A DNA stretch of 64,000 nucleotides from a virus, in the IMG/VR virus record IMGVR_UViG_3300027847_002834, positions 62,001 through 126,000 of that record; one strand, 5' to 3'. The first letter of the stretch is position 1; each line of letters starts with the position of its first letter. This document shows positions 33,535-42,027 of the stretch, piece after piece. The translations under genes were made by a program, and so were the position numbers. A model generated the notes under the pieces. It had not been told where the DNA came from, searched no databases, and was given only the letters and a program-made list of their open reading frames with translations.

Positions 33535-33964
33535 ATTGCGCCCACGAATTAGGAGTTTCAAACAACTTTACATTGATTAATTCTAATCCTGAAGTTGGCG
33601 GTAAATTGTCGTTGACTTGTTCAAAGCACCACCTTGATAATTCTTCTGCTGTTGGGATAAATGGAACTTTTATAAGATTCCATGTGTCCTTAAATGGTTC
33701 AAACATTTCAGCTATCTCTTTGTCATTCTCGTAATAAATAAATCCATGATCTAATACATCATGTACATATGTTGTCATTACATCTTTCAAATCCCCAAAA
33801 TCAATAACCATTCCTTGTTCAGATGAGCCTGATTCGCTATTTAGATATCCTGAAACTGTACATTCTAGTCTATATCTATGACCATGGGGATTTCTACATT
33901 TACTTTTATGATTAGGGACTCTGTGACCTGCATCAAATTCTATAATTTTAGTTATTCTAATCAT
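33524..33964 (-). CDS. queD: 6-carboxytetrahydropterin synthase (QueD-like)
   Basis: Converts dihydroneopterin triphosphate to 6-carboxytetrahydropterin in the 7-deazaguanine pathway. ATG at 33964 gives 146 aa; a GTG two codons earlier is possible. Zinc-binding His residues are in FDAGHRV (His14) and NPHGHRYR (His27, His29), with Cys23 as likely catalytic Cys. LDHGFIYYEND and the Glu in GLELINVKLFETP complete the family signature. It sits between the topoisomerase and UvsW genes, away from FolE and QueC. Confidence 0.92.
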   Translation of the reverse strand: MIRITKIIEFDAGHRVPNHKSKCRNPHGHRYRLECTVSGYLNSESGSSEQGMVIDFGDLKDVMTTYVHDVLDHGFIYYENDKEIAEMFEPFKDTWNLIKVPFIPTAEELSRWCFEQVNDNLPPTSGLELINVKLFETPNSWAQYGM

Positions 33965-34253
33965 CTTCACTTTTTATTTGGTTTTTATTATTCTGTTCTT
34001 TTATTTTCTCTAATAAATCATCATACACAATAGCTAAATTGTCAGTTGGTAAAAAACACATACATTCACTCTTCTTCCAAATGTATCTGTCATGTTTAGA
34101 TGCTTTAACAAAAGCAGGAAATGATAACTCTAAATTATTATCAACGAATTTTACTTCTATTATATTAGTACATATATATTGATCAACATGTTCGTCTACG
34201 ACTGTTACTATTAACGTCATTGCGCCATATTGAATTAAAATTACTTTTTTCAT
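33957..34253 (-). CDS. Unknown small protein, 98 aa
   Basis: Start at the ATG at 34253 (MKKVILIQYGAMT), which overlaps the topoisomerase A stop as ATGA and has GAAGGAGAA upstream; an in-frame Met seven codons earlier lies before that site and is less likely. The core is beta-rich (TLIVTVVDEHVDQY, IIEVKFVDNNLELSF) followed by a charged helical tail ending in KSEDD. No family recognised. It is co-translated with the topoisomerase and QueD. Confidence 0.6.
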   Translation of the reverse strand: MKKVILIQYGAMTLIVTVVDEHVDQYICTNIIEVKFVDNNLELSFPAFVKASKHDRYIWKKSECMCFLPTDNLAIVYDDLLEKIKEQNNKNQIKSEDD

Positions 34254-35557
34254 TTCAAATATTTCTCCTTCCATATGTAATTAGAAAGATCAGCTAGATG
34301 AGATTCTACCTCACCCTTTAGTTGCCCAAGCCGCTGTGTATCAGTTGATATTTTAAACAGTCTAGCTAATGTATACTTGTCAAACAAACCTTTTAGGATA
34401 TCCTCAGAGCAAGAGATAGCGGACGATATGTTAGTTATCACCTTATCTAAATCATTTGGATTAGACTTCAATTCAATGCTCAAATGGGGTTTAATTTTGC
34501 CAATTAATGTTAGCTCATCTATTGCAACTTGGAACGCTTTGGTCTTTTTGATTAAATGATTTTTTACAACATTAGTAAATACAGAATGAACATTCTTAAG
34601 CATTTGATCAATACTTACCAATATTACTTTTCCATCTGTATTACACATGTGACATTCATACGTCACAGATCCAATCATCACATCATTCAATTTCTTCACA
34701 ACTTGTTCAATCTTTAACATTCTAGGCTTTACTATCGTAAATCTAACCTTTGTAGATGTTCTTGATTCATCCTGCCAACCAAGTGATTTATCAATAGTAA
34801 TTTCCTTATTGAACTTTTTTAGAATTGCAGTAAATGTTTTCGATGGGGGGATAGATTCAATAACAACTGATTTGGTATCAATCTTTTTAAATTTCCCTTT
34901 GAATTCAAGTTTTGCTCTTCCTGTTGTGAGTAATGTTTCCAATTCTTCGTTACCTGATATAATCTTACTAAGAGATATCGGTTTAATAATTGGCCCATCA
35001 CCCTTTTTGTCATCTAAAATCCATTCTAATCGTTTTAATAAATCTTTTTGCTTAAAACTAGGAATTAATGTTCTGTATCCAAATCCCATACCTTGACAAT
35101 ATGAATTTTGAGGTAATAGACAAATAGGAAACATTGTTGGCAAGAACACTGGCTCTTCTTCCATTTCCACTTCATCATACGGAACATCTTTTATATATTC
35201 AAACGTCCTATCTAATATATCCTTTTGTAATTTTACTTCTGTGTATCTTTGTGCAGCAGGGGGATTCTGGTCAACTCCAATGTTATTACCCCAATTTCCT
35301 TGTCCTGTTGCAAATCCATTTTGTACAAGCCCAACCAATGACGAATAAGCTGATTCATCTCCATGTGGATGATAGTGAGCAATACAATGCCCTACTATCT
35401 TGGCAGACTTTACAAAATTAGATTTGGCGACTTCATACAATGAGTACAATAGTCTCCTTTCAACTAATTTAGCCCCATCCATAATAAACGGAAAAGATCT
35501 AAATTTGTTTATATATTGCCCATACTCAGCGTACAGATCTTTTATTATATCATCCAT
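34250..35557 (-). CDS. Type II topoisomerase, DNA-cleaving subunit (GyrA/ParC, T4 gp52-like)
   Basis: 435 aa, the same size class as T4 gp52 (442). The active-site Tyr is Tyr105 in AAQRYTEVKL. Also present are DGAKLVERRLLY, AHYHPHGDESAY and GQGNWGNNIGVDQ, the winged-helix and tower signatures. There is no C-terminal beta-pinwheel, so it is topoisomerase IV/T4-like rather than a supercoiling gyrase. It works with the ATPase subunit at 35734-37539, from which it is separated by a 59-aa gene. Confidence 0.96.
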   Translation of the reverse strand: MDDIIKDLYAEYGQYINKFRSFPFIMDGAKLVERRLLYSLYEVAKSNFVKSAKIVGHCIAHYHPHGDESAYSSLVGLVQNGFATGQGNWGNNIGVDQNPPAAQRYTEVKLQKDILDRTFEYIKDVPYDEVEMEEEPVFLPTMFPICLLPQNSYCQGMGFGYRTLIPSFKQKDLLKRLEWILDDKKGDGPIIKPISLSKIISGNEELETLLTTGRAKLEFKGKFKKIDTKSVVIESIPPSKTFTAILKKFNKEITIDKSLGWQDESRTSTKVRFTIVKPRMLKIEQVVKKLNDVMIGSVTYECHMCNTDGKVILVSIDQMLKNVHSVFTNVVKNHLIKKTKAFQVAIDELTLIGKIKPHLSIELKSNPNDLDKVITNISSAISCSEDILKGLFDKYTLARLFKISTDTQRLGQLKGEVESHLADLSNYIWKEKYLK

Positions 35558-35737
35558 TTATATCTCAATTATTGGTTGTCCATCCACCAATCCTAGTTTT
35601 GGGGCGTCTCCGTCTTTAACATATATTTCAGAGATATCTAAATAATCTTCTTCGTCCCCATCAAATACAACAGCTTCCATGTCTAATTGTTCTTCATCCA
35701 TCTCACCCAACCATTCCTTCAACTCACGGTATATCAT
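35558..35737 (-). CDS. Small acidic protein between the topoisomerase subunits
   Basis: 59 aa (MIYRELKEWLGEMDEEQLDM at the start). ATG at 35737 overlaps the stop of the topoisomerase ATPase gene as ATGA, and its TAA abuts the ATG of the cleaving subunit. AGGAAG is about 7 bases upstream. Very acidic, with FDGDEEDYLD and a hydrophobic end LVDGQPIIEI. In T4-related phages a small subunit (gp60) can lie between topoisomerase genes, but this shows no similarity I can see. Function unknown. Confidence 0.65.
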   Translation of the reverse strand: MIYRELKEWLGEMDEEQLDMEAVVFDGDEEDYLDISEIYVKDGDAPKLGLVDGQPIIEI

Positions 35738-37539
35738 ACTAACTTCCTTTTTTCCTCTGACTTTAACATCAAGTCAAAAATACCATTACAATCTTTAGGG
35801 TAAGCAATCCTAACCAACCTTCTAGTTTTCTCATCTAATAAGCAAACTTGTAATTGGTCTGGATTCATTTCACCTAAACCCTTATATCTCTGGATCTTAC
35901 AGCTAGTATGTTTTTTCTTAAATACGTCTACTTCTTCTTGGGTGTATAACGGGACAAATTTTCCTTTTAATGTTGAACCGTATAACGGAAGAACTGCTTT
36001 ATATATGTATCCATTTCTCAATAAATCAGGAACTAGTTTTAACAACACCGTCATTAATAATACAGAAATATGTGCGCCATCTGCATCTGCATCTGTTGAC
36101 ACAATAAACTTCCCATATCTAATACCTTCTATATCAAAATCTGGAACATGCCCTGTACCTAAAGCATTTATCATTTCAATGATTTCTTTATTCTTAAGAA
36201 AATCCTTTTTATCATCTGCTATATTTGGTATCTTACCTCTAAGGGGCAATACGGCATGAATCCTAGGATTTCTACACATCAACAATGATCCACCAGCCGA
36301 TTGACCTTCTAATACAAAAAGTTCAGACTCAGAAACATTATGTGTTGTACAATCTCGTAATTTAGAATCAACTACTGAATTGAGTCTAGTTACTTGCTTT
36401 CCAGTTTTTACAATCTTCTTGCTTGAGTCTTTTTTCTTTCTATAGGAAACAAAAAATTCAAGAAGTTGATTTCTAACATCAGGATTTGCAGCTAATTCCT
36501 TTTTGAATATAGCTTCAGCTTTAGAATATAGATGAGCTAATTTAGTCCTCGGAGTTGATAACTTTTCCTTTGTTTGAGAACTATATGATGGCTCGTATAA
36601 CATTATAGATGTATAACATCTAAATCCAAGCAACGAATCAGTTTTATTAAATTCTATCTTCTCTTTCTTGGCTTCATTCTCTAATACATTTCTAATAATA
36701 TCATTTGTGCTATTTACGTGTCCACCATGATTAACACTTAGTATATTAACACATCCTAAATGTTTAGCAGTTACCGATCCTTCTAACTCCCAACAAAATC
36801 GAATATCAAGGGTTTCATCTTTTTGTGAAGTGGAGATATTAAATACTTTACTAATAGAATCTTCACTTCCACCTAACACATCCTCTTTAAAGAAAGAGTC
36901 TAAATCACAATCTATAACTTCTTTCTTTTTATCTACTATAAGTATTAACTTAAGATCATTAAGATGAATTGATGCTACTCTAAGTCTCGCCCTAATATCA
37001 TCTAAATTAAAAATCAATCCTTCAAAGTATTTTTTACTGGGCTTGAATTTTATTTGAGTTGCAAATGGCCGTTTAGCTGAATCAAAATCTTCTTCTGTAT
37101 GTTTTGCTACTTCTGCATCTTCAAATCTATAAAAGACATGTTTATCATCTCGATAAACTTCTACTTCCATAAAATCACTTAATGCAGTAACAGCAACAAT
37201 ACCAATACCATGAAGACCAGATGCTATCTTGTATACACCACTTTCGCCTTTAGAAAATTTTCCACCAGAAAACAACTGAGTGGCAATCGTAGGAATGGTG
37301 TCATTCTCAAATGGAATTCCTCTTCCATTATCTGCAACGGTGACAGTATGTTTCTTACTATCAATTTGCACTCCTATAATATCGGAATAGCCACCTTGTG
37401 CTTCATCTAATGAATTATCTAATAGCTCATATATCAAATGGTTCGGACATGTCGTATCACCGATATACATTCCCGGATGCTTTCTAATATGATCTAATTG
37501 CTCTAATACTTGAATACTTTCGTGTGTATAATCAGACAT
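35734..37539 (-). CDS. Type II topoisomerase, ATPase subunit (GyrB/ParE, T4 gp39-like)
   Basis: 601 aa. The GHKL ATPase domain shows ELLDNSLDEAQGG (about 43-55), DNGRGIPF and SGLHGIGIV. The Toprim domain shows LFVLEGQSAGGS, PLRGKIPN and STDADADGAHI, and the C-terminal RYKGLGEMNP motif is intact. All residues for ATP hydrolysis and metal binding appear present. Unlike T4, where this subunit is split into gp39 and gp60, it is one chain here. Needed for decatenation and fork progression. Confidence 0.96.
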   Translation of the reverse strand: MSDYTHESIQVLEQLDHIRKHPGMYIGDTTCPNHLIYELLDNSLDEAQGGYSDIIGVQIDSKKHTVTVADNGRGIPFENDTIPTIATQLFSGGKFSKGESGVYKIASGLHGIGIVAVTALSDFMEVEVYRDDKHVFYRFEDAEVAKHTEEDFDSAKRPFATQIKFKPSKKYFEGLIFNLDDIRARLRVASIHLNDLKLILIVDKKKEVIDCDLDSFFKEDVLGGSEDSISKVFNISTSQKDETLDIRFCWELEGSVTAKHLGCVNILSVNHGGHVNSTNDIIRNVLENEAKKEKIEFNKTDSLLGFRCYTSIMLYEPSYSSQTKEKLSTPRTKLAHLYSKAEAIFKKELAANPDVRNQLLEFFVSYRKKKDSSKKIVKTGKQVTRLNSVVDSKLRDCTTHNVSESELFVLEGQSAGGSLLMCRNPRIHAVLPLRGKIPNIADDKKDFLKNKEIIEMINALGTGHVPDFDIEGIRYGKFIVSTDADADGAHISVLLMTVLLKLVPDLLRNGYIYKAVLPLYGSTLKGKFVPLYTQEEVDVFKKKHTSCKIQRYKGLGEMNPDQLQVCLLDEKTRRLVRIAYPKDCNGIFDLMLKSEEKRKLV

Positions 37540-37699
37540 ATTATGTACTAAAACTATTTCTGCAAATCATCTGAATCTCCTTAATAAATTTCCTTCAATT
37601 CTTATTTCTTATACACTATATTAATCCCATACATATGACTGTTCAACTAACAAGAATTTATTATTCATCTTTTTTTACACCAGATCCAATTATCTATAT

Positions 37700-37751
37700 T
37701 TAACCATACCCCTATCAAATTAGTTATATTCGATAGGGGACATGTGGTTAA
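37700..37751 (-). terminator. Large two-part hairpin after the lipoprotein gene
   Basis: Inner stem CCCCTATC/GATAGGGG (37709-37716 with 37732-37739) and outer stem TTAACCA/TGGTTAA (37700-37706 with 37745-37751), separated by small internal loops. It lies 13 bases beyond the lipoprotein stop. No T run follows on either strand, so it may be a terminator, an mRNA end-protecting structure or a protein site. The rest of 37540-37763 holds nothing else I can identify. Confidence 0.55.
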
Positions 37752-37763
37752 TCTTCCAATTCA

Positions 37764-38054
37764 TCAATTTTCAGTTTCGGGGACTGAATCGTTCTCACCA
37801 ATTAAACCATCTATTATTTTATCAACTCCTTTATTGATAATGCCAGCAGCATCTTTCCTTGTAACGTTAGTATCTGAATTTCGGATAACAACAAATACGT
37901 CCTCATTCTGTCTACCTTCGTAAGTAAATTTTCTTACTGGGTCACCAGGAGCATCTAAACTAAGAGTTCCAAACCCTGGAAGAGTTGTTGTTAAACAGCC
38001 ACTTGTTAAAAACAAACAACCAATCAACCCCACTACAAATATTACCTTTTTCAT
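37764..38054 (-). CDS. Small lipoprotein
   Basis: 96 aa. N-terminal signal peptide MKKVIFVVGLIGCLFL followed by a lipobox LTSGC, with Cys near residue 20 as the lipidation site. The mature part is short and polar (TYEGRQNEDVFVVIRNSD, then a C-terminal acidic tail). AGGGAG precedes the ATG. Phage lipoproteins act as Rz1-like spanins, superinfection-exclusion factors or receptor blockers. No neighbouring Rz partner was seen, so exclusion or envelope modification is at least as likely as lysis. Confidence 0.8.
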   Translation of the reverse strand: MKKVIFVVGLIGCLFLTSGCLTTTLPGFGTLSLDAPGDPVRKFTYEGRQNEDVFVVIRNSDTNVTRKDAAGIINKGVDKIIDGLIGENDSVPETEN

Positions 38055-38121
38055 AAAACGTCTCCCTATATCTTTTGACTATTCTTTATAGTTATATGTT
38101 CTTTAAATTTTAAATCTAACT

Positions 38122-39174
38122 TTAAGTAACTAAATCTGCATTTGCAAGATATGTCTGACCATCATGATCAACAATCTGTTCGCTGAAATCACCACTCATC
38201 ATTGGACAAGTCCAATTACAACCTTTACAATAATGTTTATAGTCATACTTGATAGCATCTAGTAACTTGTCAGTGAAAACTCCGTCTGATGAAATGATAT
38301 CATCTACATCTTTAATTAATGGAGATGCAACTCCCTTAACTCTAAGACACAATCTAAAACTTCCATCTGGTTCTATACTAACATTATGGAGATCTTTATT
38401 TAATGTACATTTCATCTTACTAGGGAGATATTTATATAACTCATCTAGTAATCCGGGAATATGTACTAGTAATTCCCCACTATCTGCTCCTGCTTTCAAC
38501 TCATCAAAAATATCTCTGATCTCTTGATCCTGTGGGAGTAGAACTTCTGCTCCAACATTTGAGAAATCATAATAAGGAGTTTTTTGATCATCTACAGCAG
38601 TTATTGAACTATAGATTCCTTTATCTGTTAATTCCTTTACCATCGTCAAGATGTAGGGAATTGATTCTTTCATTATGGTGATCTCTGCAACTACATCATC
38701 CGATATGCCATCTTTTTTCATAACAGCAAGATTCTCTAATCCCCATCTAGACTTCTTTGCAATATCATCATTTCTACCAGGAATGAATGCTACAGGATCA
38801 ACTGATGAAGTGAATCCTTTAAACTTTCCATACTTCTCATATACCTGATAAATCTTCTTTTTAGCTGCTGGAGTATTATTTGATATGACCGTGTAATTCA
38901 TTTTGGTTTCATTAAGATATTTAATGATTCCTGGAAATGATTTTACAATTGTTGGCTCTCCGCCATAAATTATGAGAAATACATGAGGATTATTTGCTCT
39001 AAGTCTTTCGAATATAGGAATCCATCCATCTGCATCTAATTCAGCTTTATGATAAGCTCTCATTAAAGGATATTCTTCTGGCATATCCTCATAATCTTTT
39101 ACAATATTACAATACGAACATGCCAAGTTACAATGTCTTGTAATAAGGATATTTGCTATCCATACTTTATTCAT
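38122..39174 (-). CDS. Radical SAM enzyme with SPASM-like C-terminus
   Basis: 350 aa. The iron-sulfur motif is CNLACSYC (CxxxCxxC, residues 15-22), followed by IIYGGEPTIV, the GGE SAM-binding motif. The C-terminus contains CTLNKDLHNVSIEPDGSFRL and HYCKGCNWTCPMM, a Cys cluster like the SPASM auxiliary-cluster domain. Typical QueE is smaller and lacks this, so although QueE is the one missing step of the local deazaguanine pathway, this looks more like a peptide or other substrate-modifying enzyme. The substrate is not evident from context; neighbours are an 82-aa protein, an SSB-like protein and a lipoprotein. Confidence 0.8.
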   Translation of the reverse strand: MNKVWIANILITRHCNLACSYCNIVKDYEDMPEEYPLMRAYHKAELDADGWIPIFERLRANNPHVFLIIYGGEPTIVKSFPGIIKYLNETKMNYTVISNNTPAAKKKIYQVYEKYGKFKGFTSSVDPVAFIPGRNDDIAKKSRWGLENLAVMKKDGISDDVVAEITIMKESIPYILTMVKELTDKGIYSSITAVDDQKTPYYDFSNVGAEVLLPQDQEIRDIFDELKAGADSGELLVHIPGLLDELYKYLPSKMKCTLNKDLHNVSIEPDGSFRLCLRVKGVASPLIKDVDDIISSDGVFTDKLLDAIKYDYKHYCKGCNWTCPMMSGDFSEQIVDHDGQTYLANADLVT

Positions 39175-39178
39175 ACTA

Positions 39179-39427
39179 TCATCCTAATTCTGTTCTAGTA
39201 TTGCGTCCGTCTACAATATGAAGTTCACCCATCATATCTTTAATAAAACTTGTTACATCATTGTGATATATTCGTTGATTTGTCTTCGAATCAACAACAG
39301 TTACACTTGAAAAATCAAGGAGATATTCTAATTTTTGTTTCTTCTGTTGTACAATAAGTCGACTAATACAAGGTATCGGAACCGACAGTGGAGGATCATC
39401 TTTAACTCTAGCATTTTTTCTTGCCAT
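39179..39427 (-). CDS. Unknown small protein, 82 aa
   Basis: Preceded by AAGGTGAT at a good distance from the ATG and followed 4 bases later by the radical SAM gene, with which it is probably coupled. Basic N-terminus (MARKNARVKDD), then a strand-rich middle (KLEYLLDFSSVTVVD) and a helix-strand end (SFIKDMMGELHIVDG). A small protein directly upstream of a radical SAM/SPASM gene could be a peptide substrate or a chaperone, but there is no leader-like or repeated core sequence to support that. Confidence 0.55.
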   Translation of the reverse strand: MARKNARVKDDPPLSVPIPCISRLIVQQKKQKLEYLLDFSSVTVVDSKTNQRIYHNDVTSFIKDMMGELHIVDGRNTRTELG

Positions 39428-39490
39428 AAAATTATCACCTTGTTAACAAATTAATTAATCTTATTAATAGGCCATATGTGATCTAAACTA

Positions 39491-40339
39491 TTATAAACCC
39501 AAATCAAGTTCCACATCAAGTTCATCTACAACTGAATCAACAACATCCGTTGAATTATCCTCAAATGTAGGAGCATCATCGTCAACAGATGTCTGCCTTG
39601 AATGTCCCCCACTGCCACCATCAACATTGCCAGATAAATCAAACTGCAACTTAAATGGATCTTGCCATTTAGACGCCTTCTGGACTATTGATTCTACTGA
39701 CTTGTCTGGTAACTTCTTGTCTAATGAAAACCCAAATACACTTTTCTTGCCATAATCACTATCAACTGAATTACGTGTAACTTTAGTTATGAAACGTCTA
39801 GGTGTAATGACCGACTCTTCAAACGCATCAGTTCCATCAGATAAATTATCTAACTCCTTAGCCCTCTCTGAAATTTGATTCAAGAATTCAATAACTGGTC
39901 CTACTTTAAGACCATTACACTTGAAAAATATCAAAGCTGCACGTTCGGGATCAGTTTTATCTAGAATTGGCTTTCCTGCACTATTAACCGCTGCACCAGC
40001 TATAACATAATAACATCTAGCTTCCGGAGGATAATTTGGATCCGAATCTGGATCTGCCGAAAAATAAGTTAGTTTATCTCTATCTCCTAACTTCGTATAT
40101 GCAGCTCTATACTTGTGTATGAATAACACAATAAAACTAACTTCATCTTCATTTCTAAATACATATTTTTCATCTACATCTCTAGAATCAAACATACCCG
40201 GCCATATTGAATGTAACTTGTGTAATTGTTGTTCATCTCTTTCCTGGCCTGAAATGAAACATGAAATAAACGGTCCGGACTCTTTTCTTGTAGCAATCGA
40301 CGTTTCAGCCAGATGCCCATATTCTTCTGCTTTAATCAT
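39491..40339 (-). CDS. Possible single-stranded DNA-binding protein
   Basis: 282 aa. The mixed core (FISCFISGQERDE, EVSFIVLFIHKYRAAY, RCYYVIAGAAVN, ALIFFKCNGLKVGPV) resembles phage SSB proteins with an OB-type fold. The last 45 residues are disordered and acidic, ending DVVDSVVDELDVELDLGL, the hallmark tail by which SSBs and gp32 recruit partners. It is placed among replication genes. There is no zinc-binding motif like that of T4 gp32. The identification is by general features, not by a diagnostic motif. Confidence 0.45.
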   Translation of the reverse strand: MIKAEEYGHLAETSIATRKESGPFISCFISGQERDEQQLHKLHSIWPGMFDSRDVDEKYVFRNEDEVSFIVLFIHKYRAAYTKLGDRDKLTYFSADPDSDPNYPPEARCYYVIAGAAVNSAGKPILDKTDPERAALIFFKCNGLKVGPVIEFLNQISERAKELDNLSDGTDAFEESVITPRRFITKVTRNSVDSDYGKKSVFGFSLDKKLPDKSVESIVQKASKWQDPFKLQFDLSGNVDGGSGGHSRQTSVDDDAPTFEDNSTDVVDSVVDELDVELDLGL

Positions 40340-40494
40340 TTAAAAACTCCATAAGAAAAATAACTGAATGGTTTTATAATCTCCATAACTTATCAACAAT
40401 CTATAAACTACATCTTCTTGGTTTTGCTTATTAAATACAAAATCCCGATGTAATCAACAGATAACGGGTCATAACTTATTTCTTCAATCGTAAA
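40340..40494 (-). pseudogene. Possible frame-broken small ORF upstream of the SSB-like gene
   Basis: The 194-base gap has no intact gene. On the minus strand two protein-like pieces lie in different frames: an N-part EEISYDPLSVDYIGILYLI and a C-part NKQNQEDVVYRLLISYGDY ending in FLWSF, whose stop abuts the SSB ATG. Joining them with one -1 shift near 40425-40440 gives a continuous peptide of about 50 residues. Neither piece has an ATG. It may be a decayed gene, a non-ATG-start coding sequence or chance. Confidence 0.25.
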
Positions 40495-40533
40495 TTAATA
40501 TATATGGACTATCAATCTAAAACCAAGTAAAGT

Positions 40534-40773
40534 TTATGGTTGTACAAACGATACAAGATTTTGAGGATTAGTAAAATCTATAGTTATATTAGGTGCAGTA
40601 GCGGCAGTAACAGTTTCTAACAATCTAGTTATTCTGTTATCTAATTTACAAGGAATGATTATTTCAGACTGATCTACAAACTTGAAATATACTTGGTCCA
40701 TTGATGGCTGAACTGCCATTACGTCACAGTTATTTCTAGTAACGGTCATGCCATGTGTCATAATTGTTAACAT
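40534..40773 (-). CDS. Unknown small protein, 79 aa
   Basis: Starts 2 bases after the stop of the 205-aa gene. Mostly strands: MLTIMTHGMTVTRN, VYFKFVDQSEIIIP and NITIDFTNPQNLVSFV, with a short helix (RITRLLETVTAAT) between, an order loosely compatible with a beta-grasp-like or SH3-like small domain. It lacks a C-terminal Gly-Gly. Function unknown. Confidence 0.55.
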   Translation of the reverse strand: MLTIMTHGMTVTRNNCDVMAVQPSMDQVYFKFVDQSEIIIPCKLDNRITRLLETVTAATAPNITIDFTNPQNLVSFVQP

Positions 40774-40775
40774 TT

Positions 40776-41393
40776 TTATTCTACTCCTGTTTGGATTGCG
40801 ATTTTATTTTCTACAATTTTAGTTTTATATTTCATTATTAATTTAACAACTGTATTGAACACATCTTCTTTTGATCCAGTTATTAGATAATAATAAACAT
40901 GTTTGGGTATTGAGTTCTTAAGTTTTTTTATATTATTTATAAACGAATTATAATATAAATCTAGATATTCTAAAAGTGTTTCTCTATCATGCATAAAAAA
41001 TTTATAATCATCAGCAGGAATAGCTCTAGCTAATAAATCACTACAATCTCCTTTTTCAAAAAATCCTAATAATACAGTCAAAATTAAACCAGGTTTATTA
41101 ACTGAATATCTATCTATCAGAAGATCTTCTAGTGTAGTTAACCCGTATATCGTTATTAATTTCTCCATACAAATATTGTAAAAGTTATATAGTGCATCTT
41201 GATCTAATTCTTTTAAAATATCATTTAAAAATAGATCTATATTATACGCACATTCCACAGTACCTATAGTTTCAGAGATAGAATCAACTCTATACTGAGC
41301 TTCCCCAGCCAGAATTGCTGACTCTTGATCTCTAGAATCATCCTCTCTAAAAGGATTAACTACAATAGATCTATAATATTCTAATGATTCCAT
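40776..41393 (-). CDS. Unknown helical protein, 205 aa
   Basis: Almost entirely helical and acidic in the N-terminal half, basic at the C-terminus (KLIMKYKTKIVENKIA). No signal peptide, membrane span or recognised motif. It is the first gene of the leftward unit that continues into the 79-aa and SSB-like genes and begins next to the divergent intergenic region at 41394-41658. May be a replication accessory protein by position only. Confidence 0.6.
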   Translation of the reverse strand: MESLEYYRSIVVNPFREDDSRDQESAILAGEAQYRVDSISETIGTVECAYNIDLFLNDILKELDQDALYNFYNICMEKLITIYGLTTLEDLLIDRYSVNKPGLILTVLLGFFEKGDCSDLLARAIPADDYKFFMHDRETLLEYLDLYYNSFINNIKKLKNSIPKHVYYYLITGSKEDVFNTVVKLIMKYKTKIVENKIAIQTGVE

Positions 41394-41658
41394 CTTTAAT
41401 ATTTATTCTCATTTTGTTAAAAAACATTCTTTTAAGATTAAAAAAACAGGGGAAGAGATTTAATGTATAATACAACACCACAAGATAATACAACCCACTC
41501 CTGTTATCTTATGAAAATATATATAGTATGATACCATATATAAGGCATAGCCCCAGAACAAATCATCCAGAATAACATTAACGAAAATAAAATATATATT
41601 ATCCAAAACTGGGTCTACTTATGTTATTATTCAATATAATAACCGCAGGAGACATATC
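41394..41658. promoter_or_regulatory. Divergent intergenic region
   Basis: 265 bases between the leftward 205-aa gene and the rightward MscS-like gene, the longest non-coding stretch in the window. It contains an inverted repeat AAGATAA/TTATCTT (41482-41488 with 41504-41510), two TATAAT boxes on the plus strand (41466-41471 and 41635-41640) without convincing -35 partners, and GCAGGAG just before the rightward ATG. Promoters for both directions are expected here; phage-polymerase promoters may not resemble sigma70 sites. Confidence 0.45.
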
Positions 41659-42027
41659 ATGTCAGAAGAAACAATGGCAGTCGAAGAAGTTACAAAAATA
41701 GTCTTAGGTGACTATGGTTGGTTATTTCTAGTTGGTATCATTGTATTAATGAGCAGATCACTGATTACTAATATAGTAGCATCAATGATGATTCGTGGCC
41801 CTAAATTTTCAGAATTAGATATAATATTTATATCTGGCAGAAAAGCAATGATACTAAATATAGGAATAAGGAAAACTTCGTTTTATATGTATGATAGACA
41901 AACGTTAATGATAGTTCCTAATGAAAAATTAAATTCATTAACTATAGAAGTTGTAGCAGCAGGAATAGAATTACCTGATCGTCTTAATGGTCATGATAAA
42001 CCAAAAGACGAAGTAATTTTAGACTAA
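41659..42027 (+). CDS. Truncated MscS-like membrane protein
   Basis: 122 aa, ATG behind GCAGGAG. One membrane helix (about 19-42: YGWLFLVGIIVLMSRS...) leads into a domain like the MscS middle beta domain: FSELDIIFISG, then AMILNIGIRKTSFYMYDRQ, then LMIVPNEKLNSLTIE, matching the F..GD.I...G..G.V..I..R.T.....PN..L pattern. Mechanosensitive channels normally have three helices and a cage domain, both absent here. It may co-assemble with or disturb host MscS-type channels, or act as a membrane anchor. It is convergent with the SNF2 gene, overlapping by 4 bases. Confidence 0.6.
   Translation: MSEETMAVEEVTKIVLGDYGWLFLVGIIVLMSRSLITNIVASMMIRGPKFSELDIIFISGRKAMILNIGIRKTSFYMYDRQTLMIVPNEKLNSLTIEVVAAGIELPDRLNGHDKPKDEVILD

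Noticed and set aside
38122-39174. Calling the radical SAM protein QueE
   Set aside because: It is longer than QueE and has a SPASM-like C-terminal Cys cluster; pathway completeness alone is not enough.
40417-40527. CTTGGTTTT/AAAACCAAG inverted repeat about 100 bases apart
   Set aside because: Arms too short and too distant to form a convincing structure, and no element boundaries or target duplications seen.
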